Positions 54,687 to 64,000 of a stretch of 64,000 bases of DNA are shown one piece after another. Every line of letters begins with the position of its first letter. The first letter of the stretch is position 1. This DNA is from Lachnospiraceae bacterium (GTDB lineage Bacteria; Bacillota; Clostridia; Lachnospirales; Lachnospiraceae). The notes under the pieces are model-generated. The model worked only from the letters and a program-made list of their open reading frames with translations. It had not been told where the DNA came from and ran no database searches. Made by a program: the position numbers and the translations under genes. Location: positions 62,001 to 126,000 of the forward strand of contig JAGASK010000043.1 of assembly GCA_017621815.1 (NCBI GenBank), in the 5' to 3' direction.

Positions 54687-56246
54687 ATGGGTCTGAAAAA
54701 ACGACTGATTGCGGCAGGTGCCGTTGCGCTGATTGCGGCGCTTACTTTTGGAATCGCAAAAACGGGAATGCAGGTGACGACGAAAGAGGAAGAGCCTGTT
54801 TTTACCAGGGGAAAGGAAACGCTTTATCTGTGGTATACGGATGAAGCGCTTACTTCTTATTTGAGCAGCGCAGCAGTTACTTATAACGAAAGCCATGATG
54901 TGAGAATTGTTCCGGTACTGGAAAAGGGGCTGGAATACCTTGAAAAAATCAATCAGGCATCTCTGTCGGGAGAAGTGCCGGATATGTATATTTTAAGTCA
55001 TGATTCTCTGGAAAAGGCATATCTGGCGGGACTGGCGCAGGAGGTATCTCCGGCAGAAAATATAAACCTGGATGAACTTTATATGGGAGCAGGCCTGCAG
55101 GCAGCCACCTACAAAGATAAAATAATCGGATATCCGTTTTATTTTGAGACCAGTTCGCTTTTATACAACAAAACATATCTTGAGGATATGGCAAAAAAGC
55201 AGCTGGAAGCGGAGGCCGATGTGCTGGCTGCGGAGGAAGCACAGCAGGACTTGCTTGAAAACGGGCCGGTGCAGGAGGCAGAAGCTGATGAAGCTATGCC
55301 TGATCTGGATGCGGAACCGGCAGAATCGGCAGATGAAGAAGCAGTAACGGAAGAGGAGCAGCAGAAGATAGAAGAAAGAATGAAAGAGCTTTTGCCCTCT
55401 ACAATAGAGGAAATTAAGGATTTTGCCGATAATTATGATGCGCCTGAGCAGGTGGAGGCTGTTTTTAAATGGGATGTCACGGATATTTTTTATAACTATT
55501 TCTTTATCGGAAATGCCATTAATATGGGCGGTGAAGCAGGCTGGGATGTATCTTTAATTGATATTTATAATGAGGATACCATCAGCAGCATGCGCGCCTA
55601 TGCGGATTTGAATCAGTTCTTTTCCATTGATACCAGCGAAATTGATTATGACAGTGTCATAGATGAATTTATTGAAGGAAAACTGGTATTTACTGTGGCA
55701 ACCACTGATGCAGTCTCCAAACTGGAACAGGCAAAAGAGGATGGATTATTTATTTATGATTATGGGATAACACTGACGCCTGATATTGATGAAAACAGAA
55801 AAACCAGGTCTTTGTCAATGACGAACTGTGTCGTGATAAACGGATATTCCGAGCATCAGAAGGAAGCGAATGATTTTGCATTATTTTTATCATCCGAATA
55901 TAATGATATTTTATATGCGAGAACAGGCAAAGTGTCTGCAGCACGTGACGTTGATTACGGTTACGAAGCGCTTGATGAGTTTGCAAAGGAATATGAGAAT
56001 TCCATTTCCATGCCCAAGATGATAGAAACCAGTAACTTCTGGGTATCCCTTGAAACCGTATTTGCGGAAGTCTGGGATGGGGCAGATGCCAATTTGAAAT
56101 TAAAGGATCTTTCAGAGCAGATTAGAAAGCAGGTAACAGGACACAGCTTTGAAGAAGAGTATATAGAGGAAAATCAGGAAACAGAAGAAGTAGAGTATCT
56201 GGATGAGGAATATTATACTCAGGAAGCGATAAGCGGAGAAGAATAA
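54687..56246 (+). CDS. Orphan extracellular solute-binding protein, membrane-anchored, with acidic insertion
   Basis: 519 residues resembling ABC family 1 sugar-binding proteins (TLYLWYTDEALTSYLSSAAV, DMYILSHDSLEKAYLAG, GYPFYFETSSLLYNKTYLED). There is an uncleaved-looking anchor (about 6-26) and no lipobox. Residues 170-235 are an Ala/Glu-rich acidic insertion in the middle of the binding lobe. The C-terminus is also Glu-rich. No permease or ATPase genes adjoin, so its transport role is doubtful. ATG 54687 has GGAG; ATG 54675 has none. Confidence 0.78.
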   Translation: MGLKKRLIAAGAVALIAALTFGIAKTGMQVTTKEEEPVFTRGKETLYLWYTDEALTSYLSSAAVTYNESHDVRIVPVLEKGLEYLEKINQASLSGEVPDMYILSHDSLEKAYLAGLAQEVSPAENINLDELYMGAGLQAATYKDKIIGYPFYFETSSLLYNKTYLEDMAKKQLEAEADVLAAEEAQQDLLENGPVQEAEADEAMPDLDAEPAESADEEAVTEEEQQKIEERMKELLPSTIEEIKDFADNYDAPEQVEAVFKWDVTDIFYNYFFIGNAINMGGEAGWDVSLIDIYNEDTISSMRAYADLNQFFSIDTSEIDYDSVIDEFIEGKLVFTVATTDAVSKLEQAKEDGLFIYDYGITLTPDIDENRKTRSLSMTNCVVINGYSEHQKEANDFALFLSSEYNDILYARTGKVSAARDVDYGYEALDEFAKEYENSISMPKMIETSNFWVSLETVFAEVWDGADANLKLKDLSEQIRKQVTGHSFEEEYIEENQETEEVEYLDEEYYTQEAISGEE

Positions 56247-56319
56247 ACAGCAGAAAAACAGATGAATAAAATCCAACCATAAGGGCACAATTAAGTAATA
56301 TAAAAGGAAGGAGGCCTTT

Positions 56320-56751
56320 ATGATTGGATTTTTTATTGCGTTAATTTCAGGTGCGCTTATGAGCATACAGGGAGTGTTCAATACTCAGGTTACAAAGGCA
56401 ACCAGTATATGGGTAGCCAGTGCTTTTGTGCAGCTTTCGGCGCTTGCCGTATGTCTGGCGGCATGGGCTGTGAGTGACCGGTCTTCTTTTGCCGGGCTTT
56501 TTAAAGTGGAGCCCAAGTATATGCTTTTAGGGGGCGCAATCGGCGCATTTATTACTTACACGGTTATTAAAAGTATGGATATGCTGGGACCTGCAAAGGC
56601 AGTTATGCTGATAGTCATTTCCCAGCTGATAGTGGCTTATGTGCTGGAGCTGTTCGGATGGTTCGGTGTGGAAAAGCAGCCCCTTGAAGGAAGAAAGATT
56701 GTGGGTATGATTATTGCCATTGCGGGAGTCATTATTTTTAAATGGAATTGA
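56320..56751 (+). CDS. YdcZ/DUF606-type DMT transporter subunit
   Basis: 143-residue membrane protein with five hydrophobic segments. MIGFFIALISGALMSIQGVF at the start and IVGMIIAIAGVIIFKWN at the end fit the YdcZ family of the drug/metabolite superfamily. AAGGAAGGAGG is a strong SD. Substrate unknown; no second YdcZ gene adjoins. Confidence 0.87.
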   Translation: MIGFFIALISGALMSIQGVFNTQVTKATSIWVASAFVQLSALAVCLAAWAVSDRSSFAGLFKVEPKYMLLGGAIGAFITYTVIKSMDMLGPAKAVMLIVISQLIVAYVLELFGWFGVEKQPLEGRKIVGMIIAIAGVIIFKWN

Positions 56752-56847
56752 TGAAAATTCCTTGATAAACATTTGGTTTTAATTTACAATATTATCAGTC
56801 GTTATATGGGGGCTTTCTGCTGGCGCGCAGGAAGGAGTATGGCGATT

Positions 56848-57483
56848 ATGATTAAAAAATATAACAGGATTTTTTTAAGTATACTGGCAATTATTGTCTG
56901 TATACTTTTTGGCTGTGAGAGAAAGGAAACCATATATCTGACTGAGCAGGGAATCGGTGAGACAGAAGAAGCCCTGCAGATTCCGGAGACCTCTTCTTCG
57001 CCCGTCATGCCGGAGAATGAAAGGCAGGAAACGGAAGTCTGTATGGTACATATCTGCGGTGCTGTGGTGCATCCCGGGGTTTATGAGCTTACGGAGGGAA
57101 GCCGGATTTATCAGGCTGTGGAGGCAGCAGGAGGCTTTACGAAGGAGGCGGCGCAGGATTATTTAAATCAGGCGCAAAGCGTTAAGGATGGAGAACGGCT
57201 GTATATTCCTACCTTAAAAGAAGCTGAGCAGGCTATGGAAACCGGAATGGTTCCCGGTGGCTTTGACGGTTCCGGCACAGCTGAGGAAAACGGTCTTGTG
57301 AACATTAATACAGCTGATGAGGATGCGCTGTGTACGCTTCCGGGAATCGGAAGCGGAAAAGCAAAGAGCATCATTGAATACCGGACGAAGAACGGAGAAT
57401 TCCATAAGATAGAAGATATTATGCAGGTGGAAGGAATCAAGGAAGGGCTGTTTGAGAAAATTAAGGACAGTATTACAGTGTAA
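56848..57483 (+). CDS. comEA: ComEA-like DNA-binding protein (SLBB plus helix-hairpin-helix)
   Basis: 211-residue late competence protein that binds incoming DNA outside the membrane. N-terminal hydrophobic segment ending in ILFGC (a poor lipobox, or just an anchor). SLBB domain at about 70-125 (VHICGAVVHPGVYELTEGSR). Helix-hairpin-helix pair at about 148-211 (VNINTADEDALCTLPGIGSG, FHKIEDIMQVEGIKEG). ATG 56848 is 10 bases after GGAG; ATG 56839 is almost on the SD. comEC lies 3 kb downstream. Confidence 0.9.
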   Translation: MIKKYNRIFLSILAIIVCILFGCERKETIYLTEQGIGETEEALQIPETSSSPVMPENERQETEVCMVHICGAVVHPGVYELTEGSRIYQAVEAAGGFTKEAAQDYLNQAQSVKDGERLYIPTLKEAEQAMETGMVPGGFDGSGTAEENGLVNINTADEDALCTLPGIGSGKAKSIIEYRTKNGEFHKIEDIMQVEGIKEGLFEKIKDSITV

Positions 57484-57498
57484 AAATGTGAGGGCAGT

Positions 57499-58179
57499 AT
57501 GGCTAAGAAAATATTGGTTGTAGATGATGAAAAGCTGATTGTAAAAGGAATCAGGTTTAGTTTAGAACAGGATGGCATGGAAGTGGATTGTGCCTATGAC
57601 GGCGAAGAGGCATTGCAGAAAATAAAGGATAATGAATATGATATTATCCTGTTGGATGTAATGCTTCCCAAGCTGAATGGATTTGAGGTATGTCAGCAGG
57701 TAAGGGAATTTTCAAGTGTTCCCATTGTAATGCTGACTGCCAAAGGCGAAGATATGGATAAGATTCTCGGGCTTGAATATGGTGCGGACGACTATATTAC
57801 AAAACCTTTTAACATACTGGAGGTTAAAGCGAGAATTAAGGCCATTATCAGGCGTACGGCTCCTAAGAAAAAAGAGGAAGCCAAGGTGATTGAAAGCGGG
57901 GATATGCGCCTTGACTGTGACGGCAGGAGAGTTTATGTGGCAGGTAAAGAAATTAATCTGACTGCCAAGGAATTTGAATTATTAGAGCTGCTTATTTTAA
58001 ATCCCAATAAGGTGTACAGCCGTGAGAATCTCCTTAAACTGATTTGGGGAGTAGATTACCCGGGAGATGTAAGGACGGTGGACGTCCATATCAGGAGACT
58101 GCGTGAAAAAATAGAGGATAATCCCAGTGAGCCCAAATATGTGCATACAAAATGGGGCGTAGGGTATTATTTTGCATAG
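57499..58179 (+). CDS. OmpR/PhoB-family response regulator
   Basis: 226-residue DNA-binding regulator. Receiver with VVDDEK, Asp54 in IILLDVMLPKLNG, Thr in VMLTAKG and Lys in ITKPF. Winged helix at about 130-226 (NLTAKEFELLELLI, RTVDVHIRRLREKIE, KWGVGYYFA). It resembles WalR/VicR-type regulators. The kinase gene follows within 10 bp. Confidence 0.95.
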   Translation: MAKKILVVDDEKLIVKGIRFSLEQDGMEVDCAYDGEEALQKIKDNEYDIILLDVMLPKLNGFEVCQQVREFSSVPIVMLTAKGEDMDKILGLEYGADDYITKPFNILEVKARIKAIIRRTAPKKKEEAKVIESGDMRLDCDGRRVYVAGKEINLTAKEFELLELLILNPNKVYSRENLLKLIWGVDYPGDVRTVDVHIRRLREKIEDNPSEPKYVHTKWGVGYYFA

Positions 58180-58187
58180 GTGCTGAT

Positions 58188-59669
58188 ATGGCGGTAAAGA
58201 TAAAAGAAATTTTAAAGAAATTAAAAATATGGCGGAGTCTTAAGGTCCGCCTTTTTGTCATTATTTTTCTGGTAGGGCTTCTTCCCTGCTTTCTTATCAA
58301 GGGCGGAATCCTGCAGAATTATGAGGACCGTGCGGTAGCGGTAAGACAGTCAGATGTGCAGAATCAGCTTAAGATTATTGCAAATCATCTGATTACATAT
58401 AATTATCTGCAGGATACTTCATCAGAGGTAATCAATGCTGAACTTGAGCAGCTTTCCAATCTTTACAACGGGCGTGTGCTGATAATCAACGGAAACCTTA
58501 AGGTGGTAAAGGATACTTACGGAATCAGCGAGGGCAAAACGATTATTTCGGAAGAGGTCATTAAATGTATCAAAGGAACCGGAATGGCAAATTATGACAG
58601 AAATAATGGTTTTATAGAGATTACAACTCCTATTGTGGAGACTGTTTCAGCCAAAATGGCAACAGAAGAGATTCCGGAAGGGACAGAGCTTACAAGAGGT
58701 GTTATGTTAACCAGCGTTTCCACGGATATTATTGTAAATACCATGGATATTCTGAACAGAAAAGCATTGCTTATGGAAATTATCATGTTTTTCTGTATTC
58801 TGGTTATTGCCATGGTGCTTGCTAATATTCTGATTCGTCCATTTGACAGAATTTCCAAAGCCATCAGCGAAATTAAAGACGGACATGTGGATGAGCCTAT
58901 TTCTGTTCCGGATTATCTGGAAACAGAGCATATTGTAAATGCTTTTAACAGTCTGCTTAACAAGATGAAGATATTGGATGACTCCAGGCAGGAATTTGTG
59001 GCAAATGTCTCTCATGAGTTGAAAACACCAATAACCTCAGTGAAGGTGCTTGCGGATTCTTTGCTTGCACAAAAAGATGTGCCTGCAGAGGTGTATCAGG
59101 AATTTATGGAGGATATAGCTCACGAAATAGAGAGGGAAGATAAGATTATCAATGACCTGTTGGCACTTGTAAAACTTGATAAAGCGGCTGCTGAGTTAAA
59201 TATCAATGTGGTAAATATTAATGAACTTGCGGAAATTATTTTAAAAAGACTGCGGCCTATTGCCAGAAAAAATGATGTGGAGCTTCTTCTGGTCAGTACC
59301 AGGGAGGTAATTGCAGAGGTAGATGAGGTAAAAATGTCGCTGATACTTACAAACCTCATTGAAAATGCAATTAAGTATAATAAGGAGCACGGAAAGGTCA
59401 CAGTAACTCTGGATGCGGATCATCAGTTCTTTACGGTAGAGGTGTCAGATACGGGGATAGGGATTCCCAGGGAATCCATTGAACGGATTTATGAGAGATT
59501 TTACAGAGTTGATAAATCTCATTCCCGTGAGATCGGCGGTACCGGCCTTGGACTTGCCATTACCAGAAGCGCAGTGCTTTTGCACAGGGGTTCCATTAAG
59601 GTAGACAGCAAGCCGGGAGAAGGCAGCAGGTTTTTAGTGAAAATTCCTTTGATTCACGGAGCATTGTAA
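58188..59669 (+). CDS. HAMP-containing sensor histidine kinase
   Basis: 493-residue membrane kinase. TM1 about 18-40, an extracellular sensor of about 150 residues, TM2 about 192-213, HAMP to about 265. HisKA has FVANVSHELKTPITSVKVLA; ATPase has NLIENAIKYN, VSDTGIGIP and GGTGLGLAI. ATG 58188 (AGGTG upstream) is preferred to the overlapping 58152. Partner is the OmpR-type regulator. The following GerMN lipoprotein could tune it, by analogy with accessory lipoproteins of other kinases. Confidence 0.94.
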   Translation: MAVKIKEILKKLKIWRSLKVRLFVIIFLVGLLPCFLIKGGILQNYEDRAVAVRQSDVQNQLKIIANHLITYNYLQDTSSEVINAELEQLSNLYNGRVLIINGNLKVVKDTYGISEGKTIISEEVIKCIKGTGMANYDRNNGFIEITTPIVETVSAKMATEEIPEGTELTRGVMLTSVSTDIIVNTMDILNRKALLMEIIMFFCILVIAMVLANILIRPFDRISKAISEIKDGHVDEPISVPDYLETEHIVNAFNSLLNKMKILDDSRQEFVANVSHELKTPITSVKVLADSLLAQKDVPAEVYQEFMEDIAHEIEREDKIINDLLALVKLDKAAAELNINVVNINELAEIILKRLRPIARKNDVELLLVSTREVIAEVDEVKMSLILTNLIENAIKYNKEHGKVTVTLDADHQFFTVEVSDTGIGIPRESIERIYERFYRVDKSHSREIGGTGLGLAITRSAVLLHRGSIKVDSKPGEGSRFLVKIPLIHGAL

Positions 59670-59682
59670 AGGAGCAGGCAAC

Positions 59683-60624
59683 ATGACAAAAAAAAGAATA
59701 ATCCCGTTTTTTGCATTATTCTGCCTGACATTGCTGGCAGTGTCAGCCTGCGGAAAGCGTGAAGCGAAAAACGGAACTGTTTATAAAATATTTTATGTGA
59801 ATGATGATAATACAGGCGTGCTTTCCTATGATTATGAAACAGAAAGCACTGATACGGATGATGTCCTTCAGGAATTGCTGGATCAGATGGGAACCATGCC
59901 GGAAAGGCTGGAATATCATCCGCCCCTGGTGGGCAGTTTCCGCCTGACAGCTTATATGTTTTCAGACGGACAGTTATCTCTTGATTTCAGTGAAGAGTAT
60001 AGGAATCAGGAAATCATTACGGAAATTCTGGTAAGGGCAGCTATTGTAAGGACCCTGACACAGGTAAAGGATGTTCAGTATGTTTCATTTTCAGTGGGAG
60101 GGCAGCCACTTACTGATGCTTCCGGAAACGTAGTAGGAGTGATGAACAAGGATACCTTTATTAATAATGCAGGGAATGAAATTAATACTTATGAAAAAGT
60201 AAAGCTCCGGCTTTATCTTGCAAATGAAAGCGGAGATGGGCTTACGGAAGTGACCAGAACCAGAGTTTATAACAGTAATATTTCCGTGGAAAGGCTGATT
60301 GTGGAGGAAATCATTGCAGGACCGGCAGAAAACGATACGGGAATCGGAAACAGTGTGGCTTATCCGGTAATAAATCCGGGAACAAAGGTTGTGAGCGTCA
60401 ATATCCGTGACGGAATTTGCTATGTAAACCTTGACGGCAATTTTTTGAATCAGATTTACAATGTAACGCCGGAAGTGACGGTTTACGCATTGACGAATTC
60501 TCTTGTAGAACTGTCTAATGTCAATAAAGTGCAGATTTCAGTGAATGGAGAGACAAACATTAATTACAGGGAAAGCATCAGTTTGTCCACGATGTTTGAA
60601 AGAAATCTGGATTTGGTAAAATAA
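59683..60624 (+). CDS. GerMN-domain lipoprotein
   Basis: 313-residue lipoprotein with lipobox AVSAC near residue 23, so on the outer face of the membrane. Two GerMN (sporulation/spore germination) domains: about 45-150 (FRLTAYMFSDGQLSLDFSEE) and 170-300 (VVSVNIRDGICYVNLDGNFL). The family includes GerM and LpqB-like proteins. It lies 13 bp after the kinase gene, so it belongs to the same operon. Confidence 0.9.
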   Translation: MTKKRIIPFFALFCLTLLAVSACGKREAKNGTVYKIFYVNDDNTGVLSYDYETESTDTDDVLQELLDQMGTMPERLEYHPPLVGSFRLTAYMFSDGQLSLDFSEEYRNQEIITEILVRAAIVRTLTQVKDVQYVSFSVGGQPLTDASGNVVGVMNKDTFINNAGNEINTYEKVKLRLYLANESGDGLTEVTRTRVYNSNISVERLIVEEIIAGPAENDTGIGNSVAYPVINPGTKVVSVNIRDGICYVNLDGNFLNQIYNVTPEVTVYALTNSLVELSNVNKVQISVNGETNINYRESISLSTMFERNLDLVK

Positions 60625-60638
60625 AGAAAAGAGGTATT

Positions 60639-62903
60639 ATGGCGAGAAGACCATTGTGTATGGTCTGCCTGGCAGTCATTTTATTTATATTTATGGGAAC
60701 AAAACTTGCCGGTATTTCCCCTCCTGATTATTCAAAATGGGAGGGGAGGGCCGTAACCGTAACCGGCAGAGTATATAAAAAAGAATGCGCTGCATCGGCA
60801 GGCAGGGAAATATTGTATCTGCGCCTCATTGAGTCTGAGGACAATCTGCATCAGGCAGATACAGAAAGAAAAGCTGAAAAGCAAAATATAATTTGTTATC
60901 TGAAAGCAAATCAGATACTGCCGGAAATGGGAAGTATTGTAAGAGTGAAAGGAAAGCTGCAGTGCTTTGAAAAGCCATCGAATCCGGGACAGTTTGATGC
61001 AGAATCTTATTATCATACCTTAAAAATTTCATTTCAGTTAAATCAAACGGAAATTCAGGGGAAATCACAAAATTATAATTATATATCGGAAAAACTGTAT
61101 CAGATAAGGGTTTATTTTTCTGATATACTGGATAGTTTATTGTCCGGGCAGGATGCATCTGTTATGAAAATGATGCTGCTTGGAGAGAAGAAGGCTGCGG
61201 ATAAGGAAATTAAGGAATTATACCAGAGGAATGGGATGGCTCATGTGCTTGCCATATCAGGACTTCACATTTCCCTGCTGGGGATGAGCTTATTTCGGAT
61301 TTTAAGGAAAACCGGACTCCCGATATGGATTGCAGCCGGTTTACCGGCGTTTCTGATGGTGATGTATGGAATAATGACAGGATTTTCCGTATCAGCCCTG
61401 CGCGCCGTATGTATGTTTATGATTCATATGACAGCAAAGCTTTTTGGGCGTACCTATGATTTGATTACGGCTGCATTTCTGGCAGCAGTGCTTATAGTAA
61501 TCAATCAGCCGTTGTATTTATGGGACAGTAGTTTTTTATTTTCCTTCGGCTGTATTTTTGCCATTGGATTTCTGGTACCTGCTCTGACCAGGGAAAAGAA
61601 AACGCAGGAAAATGTGCAAATGCGGCAGGCGGAAAAGCAAGAGAAAAAACAAAAGCCTGTGAAACAGCCGGGAAAAGTCCTCACGGCTTTTTTATCAGGG
61701 GGAGCAATTACCATGGCGGGACTGCCGCTTCAGCTGCATTTCTTTTATCAGACGCCTCTTTATGCCACATTCTTAAATCTGCTTGTTATTCCTTTAATGA
61801 GCCTTTTGCTGCCGGTTGGCATTCTTCTTTGCGTATTCGGCAGGTGGAAAAGCATTGGGAGTCTTCTGGCTATTCCAATTGCAGGCTGTCTGTCTGTATA
61901 TGAAAAGCTGTGCCTGATTTTCGAAAAACTGCCGTTTCATACGGTAATGCCGGGCAGACCGGCAGGCTTTAAGATTTTCATTTATATTTCCGTTCTGCTG
62001 GCGGTTGTTATTTTTCAAAAGAAGTTGTCATTAAAGAAAAAATGGGCAATGGTAATATTGGGAGCCGTCCTGCTGTTCCTGCCGGGAACAGGGGAAACTG
62101 CGGTTACGTTTCTGGATGTGGGGCAGGGGGACTGTATCCATATTAAAAGTGAAGCAGGAAACCATTATCTCATAGACGGAGGCAGCACTACAGTGTCAAA
62201 TGTGGGCACCTACCGGATTATTCCTTTTTTAAAAGAGCAGGGTGCGGACAAAATAGAGGCAGTCTTTGTTACTCATCCGGATGCAGATCATTGCAACGGA
62301 ATCAAAGAGCTTTTAGAAGAAGGAAAGGAGCAGGGTATTCAGGTGAAAAGGCTGTATCTCCCTGATATTGATGAAAGTGTCAGGGACGAAAGCTATAACG
62401 AATTGATTGAAAGCGCAGAAGAAAACGGTGTTCCCTGTGATTTTATCAGCAAAGGGTATGAATTCAGGGAAGAAGATTTTCAGCTGCTTTGCCTGCATCC
62501 GGAAAAAGGATATGCAAACAGTGAAGCAAATCAATATTCCACGGTGCTTCTTTTTCAGACGGGCTTTTTTAAAGCGCTGCTTACAGGTGATGTGGAAGGA
62601 AATGGAGAAAGGGAACTGCAAAAAGTACTGGAAGAGATGAATTTAAGCAATATTACGGTATTAAAGGCTGCTCATCACGGCTCCGAAGGTTCCACCCCGG
62701 AAGAGATGCTTGCGGTTCTTTCTCCGGCTTATACGGTAATTTCCTGCGGAGAAAACAACAGTTACGGTCACCCGCATGCTAAGCTGCTTGAGCGGCTTGA
62801 CAATCAGAAGACGGAAATCTTAATCACTTACGAGTCGGGAGCCATTACTTTCCGTACGGACGGAAGGAAGCTGAAATTGGAGGAGTTTTTGAAAATTGAT
62901 TGA
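60639..62903 (+). CDS. comEC: ComEC/Rec2 DNA-uptake channel protein
   Basis: 754-residue membrane protein that moves single-stranded DNA into the cytoplasm. N-terminal DUF4131/OB-like part (about 1-150). Competence domain with NGMAHVLAISGLHISLLGMS (near 200) and several membrane segments to about 480. C-terminal metallo-beta-lactamase domain with VTFLDVGQGDCIHI, THPDADHCNG and AAHHGSEGST, the possible nuclease. Full length. It lies 14 bp after the GerMN gene. Confidence 0.95.
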   Translation: MARRPLCMVCLAVILFIFMGTKLAGISPPDYSKWEGRAVTVTGRVYKKECAASAGREILYLRLIESEDNLHQADTERKAEKQNIICYLKANQILPEMGSIVRVKGKLQCFEKPSNPGQFDAESYYHTLKISFQLNQTEIQGKSQNYNYISEKLYQIRVYFSDILDSLLSGQDASVMKMMLLGEKKAADKEIKELYQRNGMAHVLAISGLHISLLGMSLFRILRKTGLPIWIAAGLPAFLMVMYGIMTGFSVSALRAVCMFMIHMTAKLFGRTYDLITAAFLAAVLIVINQPLYLWDSSFLFSFGCIFAIGFLVPALTREKKTQENVQMRQAEKQEKKQKPVKQPGKVLTAFLSGGAITMAGLPLQLHFFYQTPLYATFLNLLVIPLMSLLLPVGILLCVFGRWKSIGSLLAIPIAGCLSVYEKLCLIFEKLPFHTVMPGRPAGFKIFIYISVLLAVVIFQKKLSLKKKWAMVILGAVLLFLPGTGETAVTFLDVGQGDCIHIKSEAGNHYLIDGGSTTVSNVGTYRIIPFLKEQGADKIEAVFVTHPDADHCNGIKELLEEGKEQGIQVKRLYLPDIDESVRDESYNELIESAEENGVPCDFISKGYEFREEDFQLLCLHPEKGYANSEANQYSTVLLFQTGFFKALLTGDVEGNGERELQKVLEEMNLSNITVLKAAHHGSEGSTPEEMLAVLSPAYTVISCGENNSYGHPHAKLLERLDNQKTEILITYESGAITFRTDGRKLKLEEFLKID

Positions 62904-62960
62904 ATATTGCCGCACCTGTGGTAAAATAAAAGCTGTGATAAGAGATAAACGGAGTGATTC

Positions 62961-63935
62961 ATGCAGCGTATAAATGAGGATATTAAAACAGGAAAACTGA
63001 AGCAGCTTTATCTTTTGTACGGCGAAGAGGCTTATCTGCGCAAACAGTACAGGGACAGGCTTAAAAGTGCAATTATCGGTGATGATACCATGAATTATCA
63101 TTACTATGAAGGAAAAAACATTTCTGTGGGAGAAATGATTGACCTTGCGGAAACACTGCCCTTTTTTGCGGAAAGAAGGCTGATTGTACTGGAAAACAGC
63201 GGACTTTTTAAAAGCGGAGGGGAGGAACTTGCGGAGTATTTGTCTGCAAAGCCCGAAAGCGCTTATTTTCTTTTTGTGGAAACGGAAGTGGATAAAAGAA
63301 GTAAGCTGTATAAAAAGGTCCAGTCGGCAGGCTACGCGGCGGAATTTACGGTGCAGGATGAGGCTACTTTGAAAAAGTGGATTCTGGGCATGGTAAAAAA
63401 GGAAGGAAAGAATATTTCCGGGGCGGCGCTGAATTATCTGATAGAAAAAACCGGCACTGACATGGAAAATATCAGAAAGGAAATGGAAAAGCTTTTCTGC
63501 TATTGTCTGGAAAAGGATATAATAGAAACTGCGGATATAGAAGAAATCTGCACTAAAAGAATCAGCAGCCATATTTTCGATATGATAAGCGCCATTGCCG
63601 ACAAAAAACAGAAAAAAGCGCTGGAATTATACTATGAGCTTCTTGCCTTAAAGGAACCGCCTATGAGAATATTATTTTTAATTGCAAGACAGTTTAATCT
63701 GCTGATGCAGGTGAAGGAATTGCAGAAAAAGGGATTCAGGGACAAGGCAATCGGAGAAAAGGTAGGACTTCCCGGTTTTATTGCGGGGAAATATGTCACT
63801 CAGTCCGCGCGTTTTTCCAAGGAGGATTTGCGGGAAGCAGTGGAGGCATGCGTGGAAGCGGAGGAAGCCATTAAGACAGGGAAAATGAATGATAACATGA
63901 GTGTTGAGCTTTTGATTATCAGATACAGCAGTTAA
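62961..63935 (+). CDS. holA: DNA polymerase III delta subunit
   Basis: 324-residue clamp-loader subunit that opens the sliding clamp. Seen are KLKQLYLLYGEEAYLRKQYRD at the start, LPFFAERRLIVLENSGLFK, the domain III segment FDMISAIADKKQKKALELYY, and FNLLMQVKELQKKG with a C-terminal ELLIIRYSS. The usual place after comEC supports the call. ATG follows ACGGAG at 9 bases. Confidence 0.93.
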   Translation: MQRINEDIKTGKLKQLYLLYGEEAYLRKQYRDRLKSAIIGDDTMNYHYYEGKNISVGEMIDLAETLPFFAERRLIVLENSGLFKSGGEELAEYLSAKPESAYFLFVETEVDKRSKLYKKVQSAGYAAEFTVQDEATLKKWILGMVKKEGKNISGAALNYLIEKTGTDMENIRKEMEKLFCYCLEKDIIETADIEEICTKRISSHIFDMISAIADKKQKKALELYYELLALKEPPMRILFLIARQFNLLMQVKELQKKGFRDKAIGEKVGLPGFIAGKYVTQSARFSKEDLREAVEACVEAEEAIKTGKMNDNMSVELLIIRYSS

Positions 63936-63974
63936 TTACCTAATTATTATAAGTAAGAAAGGAAGTATAAAATT

Positions 63975-64000
63975 ATGAGCATGATTGATGAAGTAAGAAG
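63975..64000 (+). CDS. Start of a gene cut by the window end
   Basis: ATG 63975 with AAAGGAAG upstream opens MSMIDEVR before the window ends. Too short to identify. It does not look like the S20 ribosomal protein often found after holA. Confidence 0.45.

Overview
The window looks like chromosomal DNA of a low-to-mid GC, Gram-positive, flagellated anaerobe of the Clostridia, most likely Lachnospiraceae. This is inferred from the gene content: three chemoreceptors, sortase-linked surface proteins, ComEA/ComEC, a GerMN lipoprotein, DUF4364, PocR and the argCJBD order. No rRNA, tRNA, CRISPR array, transposase or integrase was seen.

Region 1 (1-19.6 kb, + strand) is a surface and sensing cluster. 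It holds a LytS-like kinase, a response regulator with a SARP/BTAD-like DNA-binding domain, a 2348-residue SpaA/Cna-type wall protein with a non-standard sorting signal, a class B-like sortase with a repeat-built Arg-rich tail, a chemoreceptor, a membrane-anchored GLUG/LRR protein, a LysM lipoprotein and a soluble PocR chemoreceptor. Three promoters in this cluster carry short direct repeats in strict 11-bp register ending at the -10 box. This is the geometry expected of SARP-type regulators, so the cluster may be one regulon run by the adjacent two-component system. A 40-bp palindromic repeat occurs four times in tandem at 18.58-18.74 kb and as scattered single or half copies.

Region 2 (19.6-31.8 kb) is mostly on the - strand. 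It has an FMN-binding lipoprotein with a dCache chemoreceptor, rarA with a coupled membrane-anchored glycosidase-fold protein (+), a DUF4364/radical SAM/malic enzyme run, degV (+), a LytTR regulator, DUF1294 and argG.

Region 3 (31.8-48.8 kb, + strand) sits between argG and the oppositely oriented argC operon. It is an accessory patchwork of about 20 short genes: Nudix, HD, HEAT, transglutaminase-like, VOC, methyltransferases, 2H phosphoesterase, CAAX proteases and an esterase. Mixed in are decayed genes: pyrophosphatase, SdpI, frameshifted DHFR, an epimerase lacking its start, a HIT hydrolase with an internal deletion and a HAD stub.

Region 4 (48.8-64 kb, + strand) is core-like. It runs argC, a YbaK/ProX deacylase, a GNAT enzyme, argJ, argB and argD (glutamate to N-acetylornithine, with argG acting later). 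Then come an orphan solute-binding protein, a YdcZ-type transporter, comEA, an OmpR-type two-component system with a GerMN lipoprotein, comEC, holA and the start of another gene. Starts were chosen from Shine-Dalgarno spacing and family length; all family names come from reading the sequence, not from database searches.
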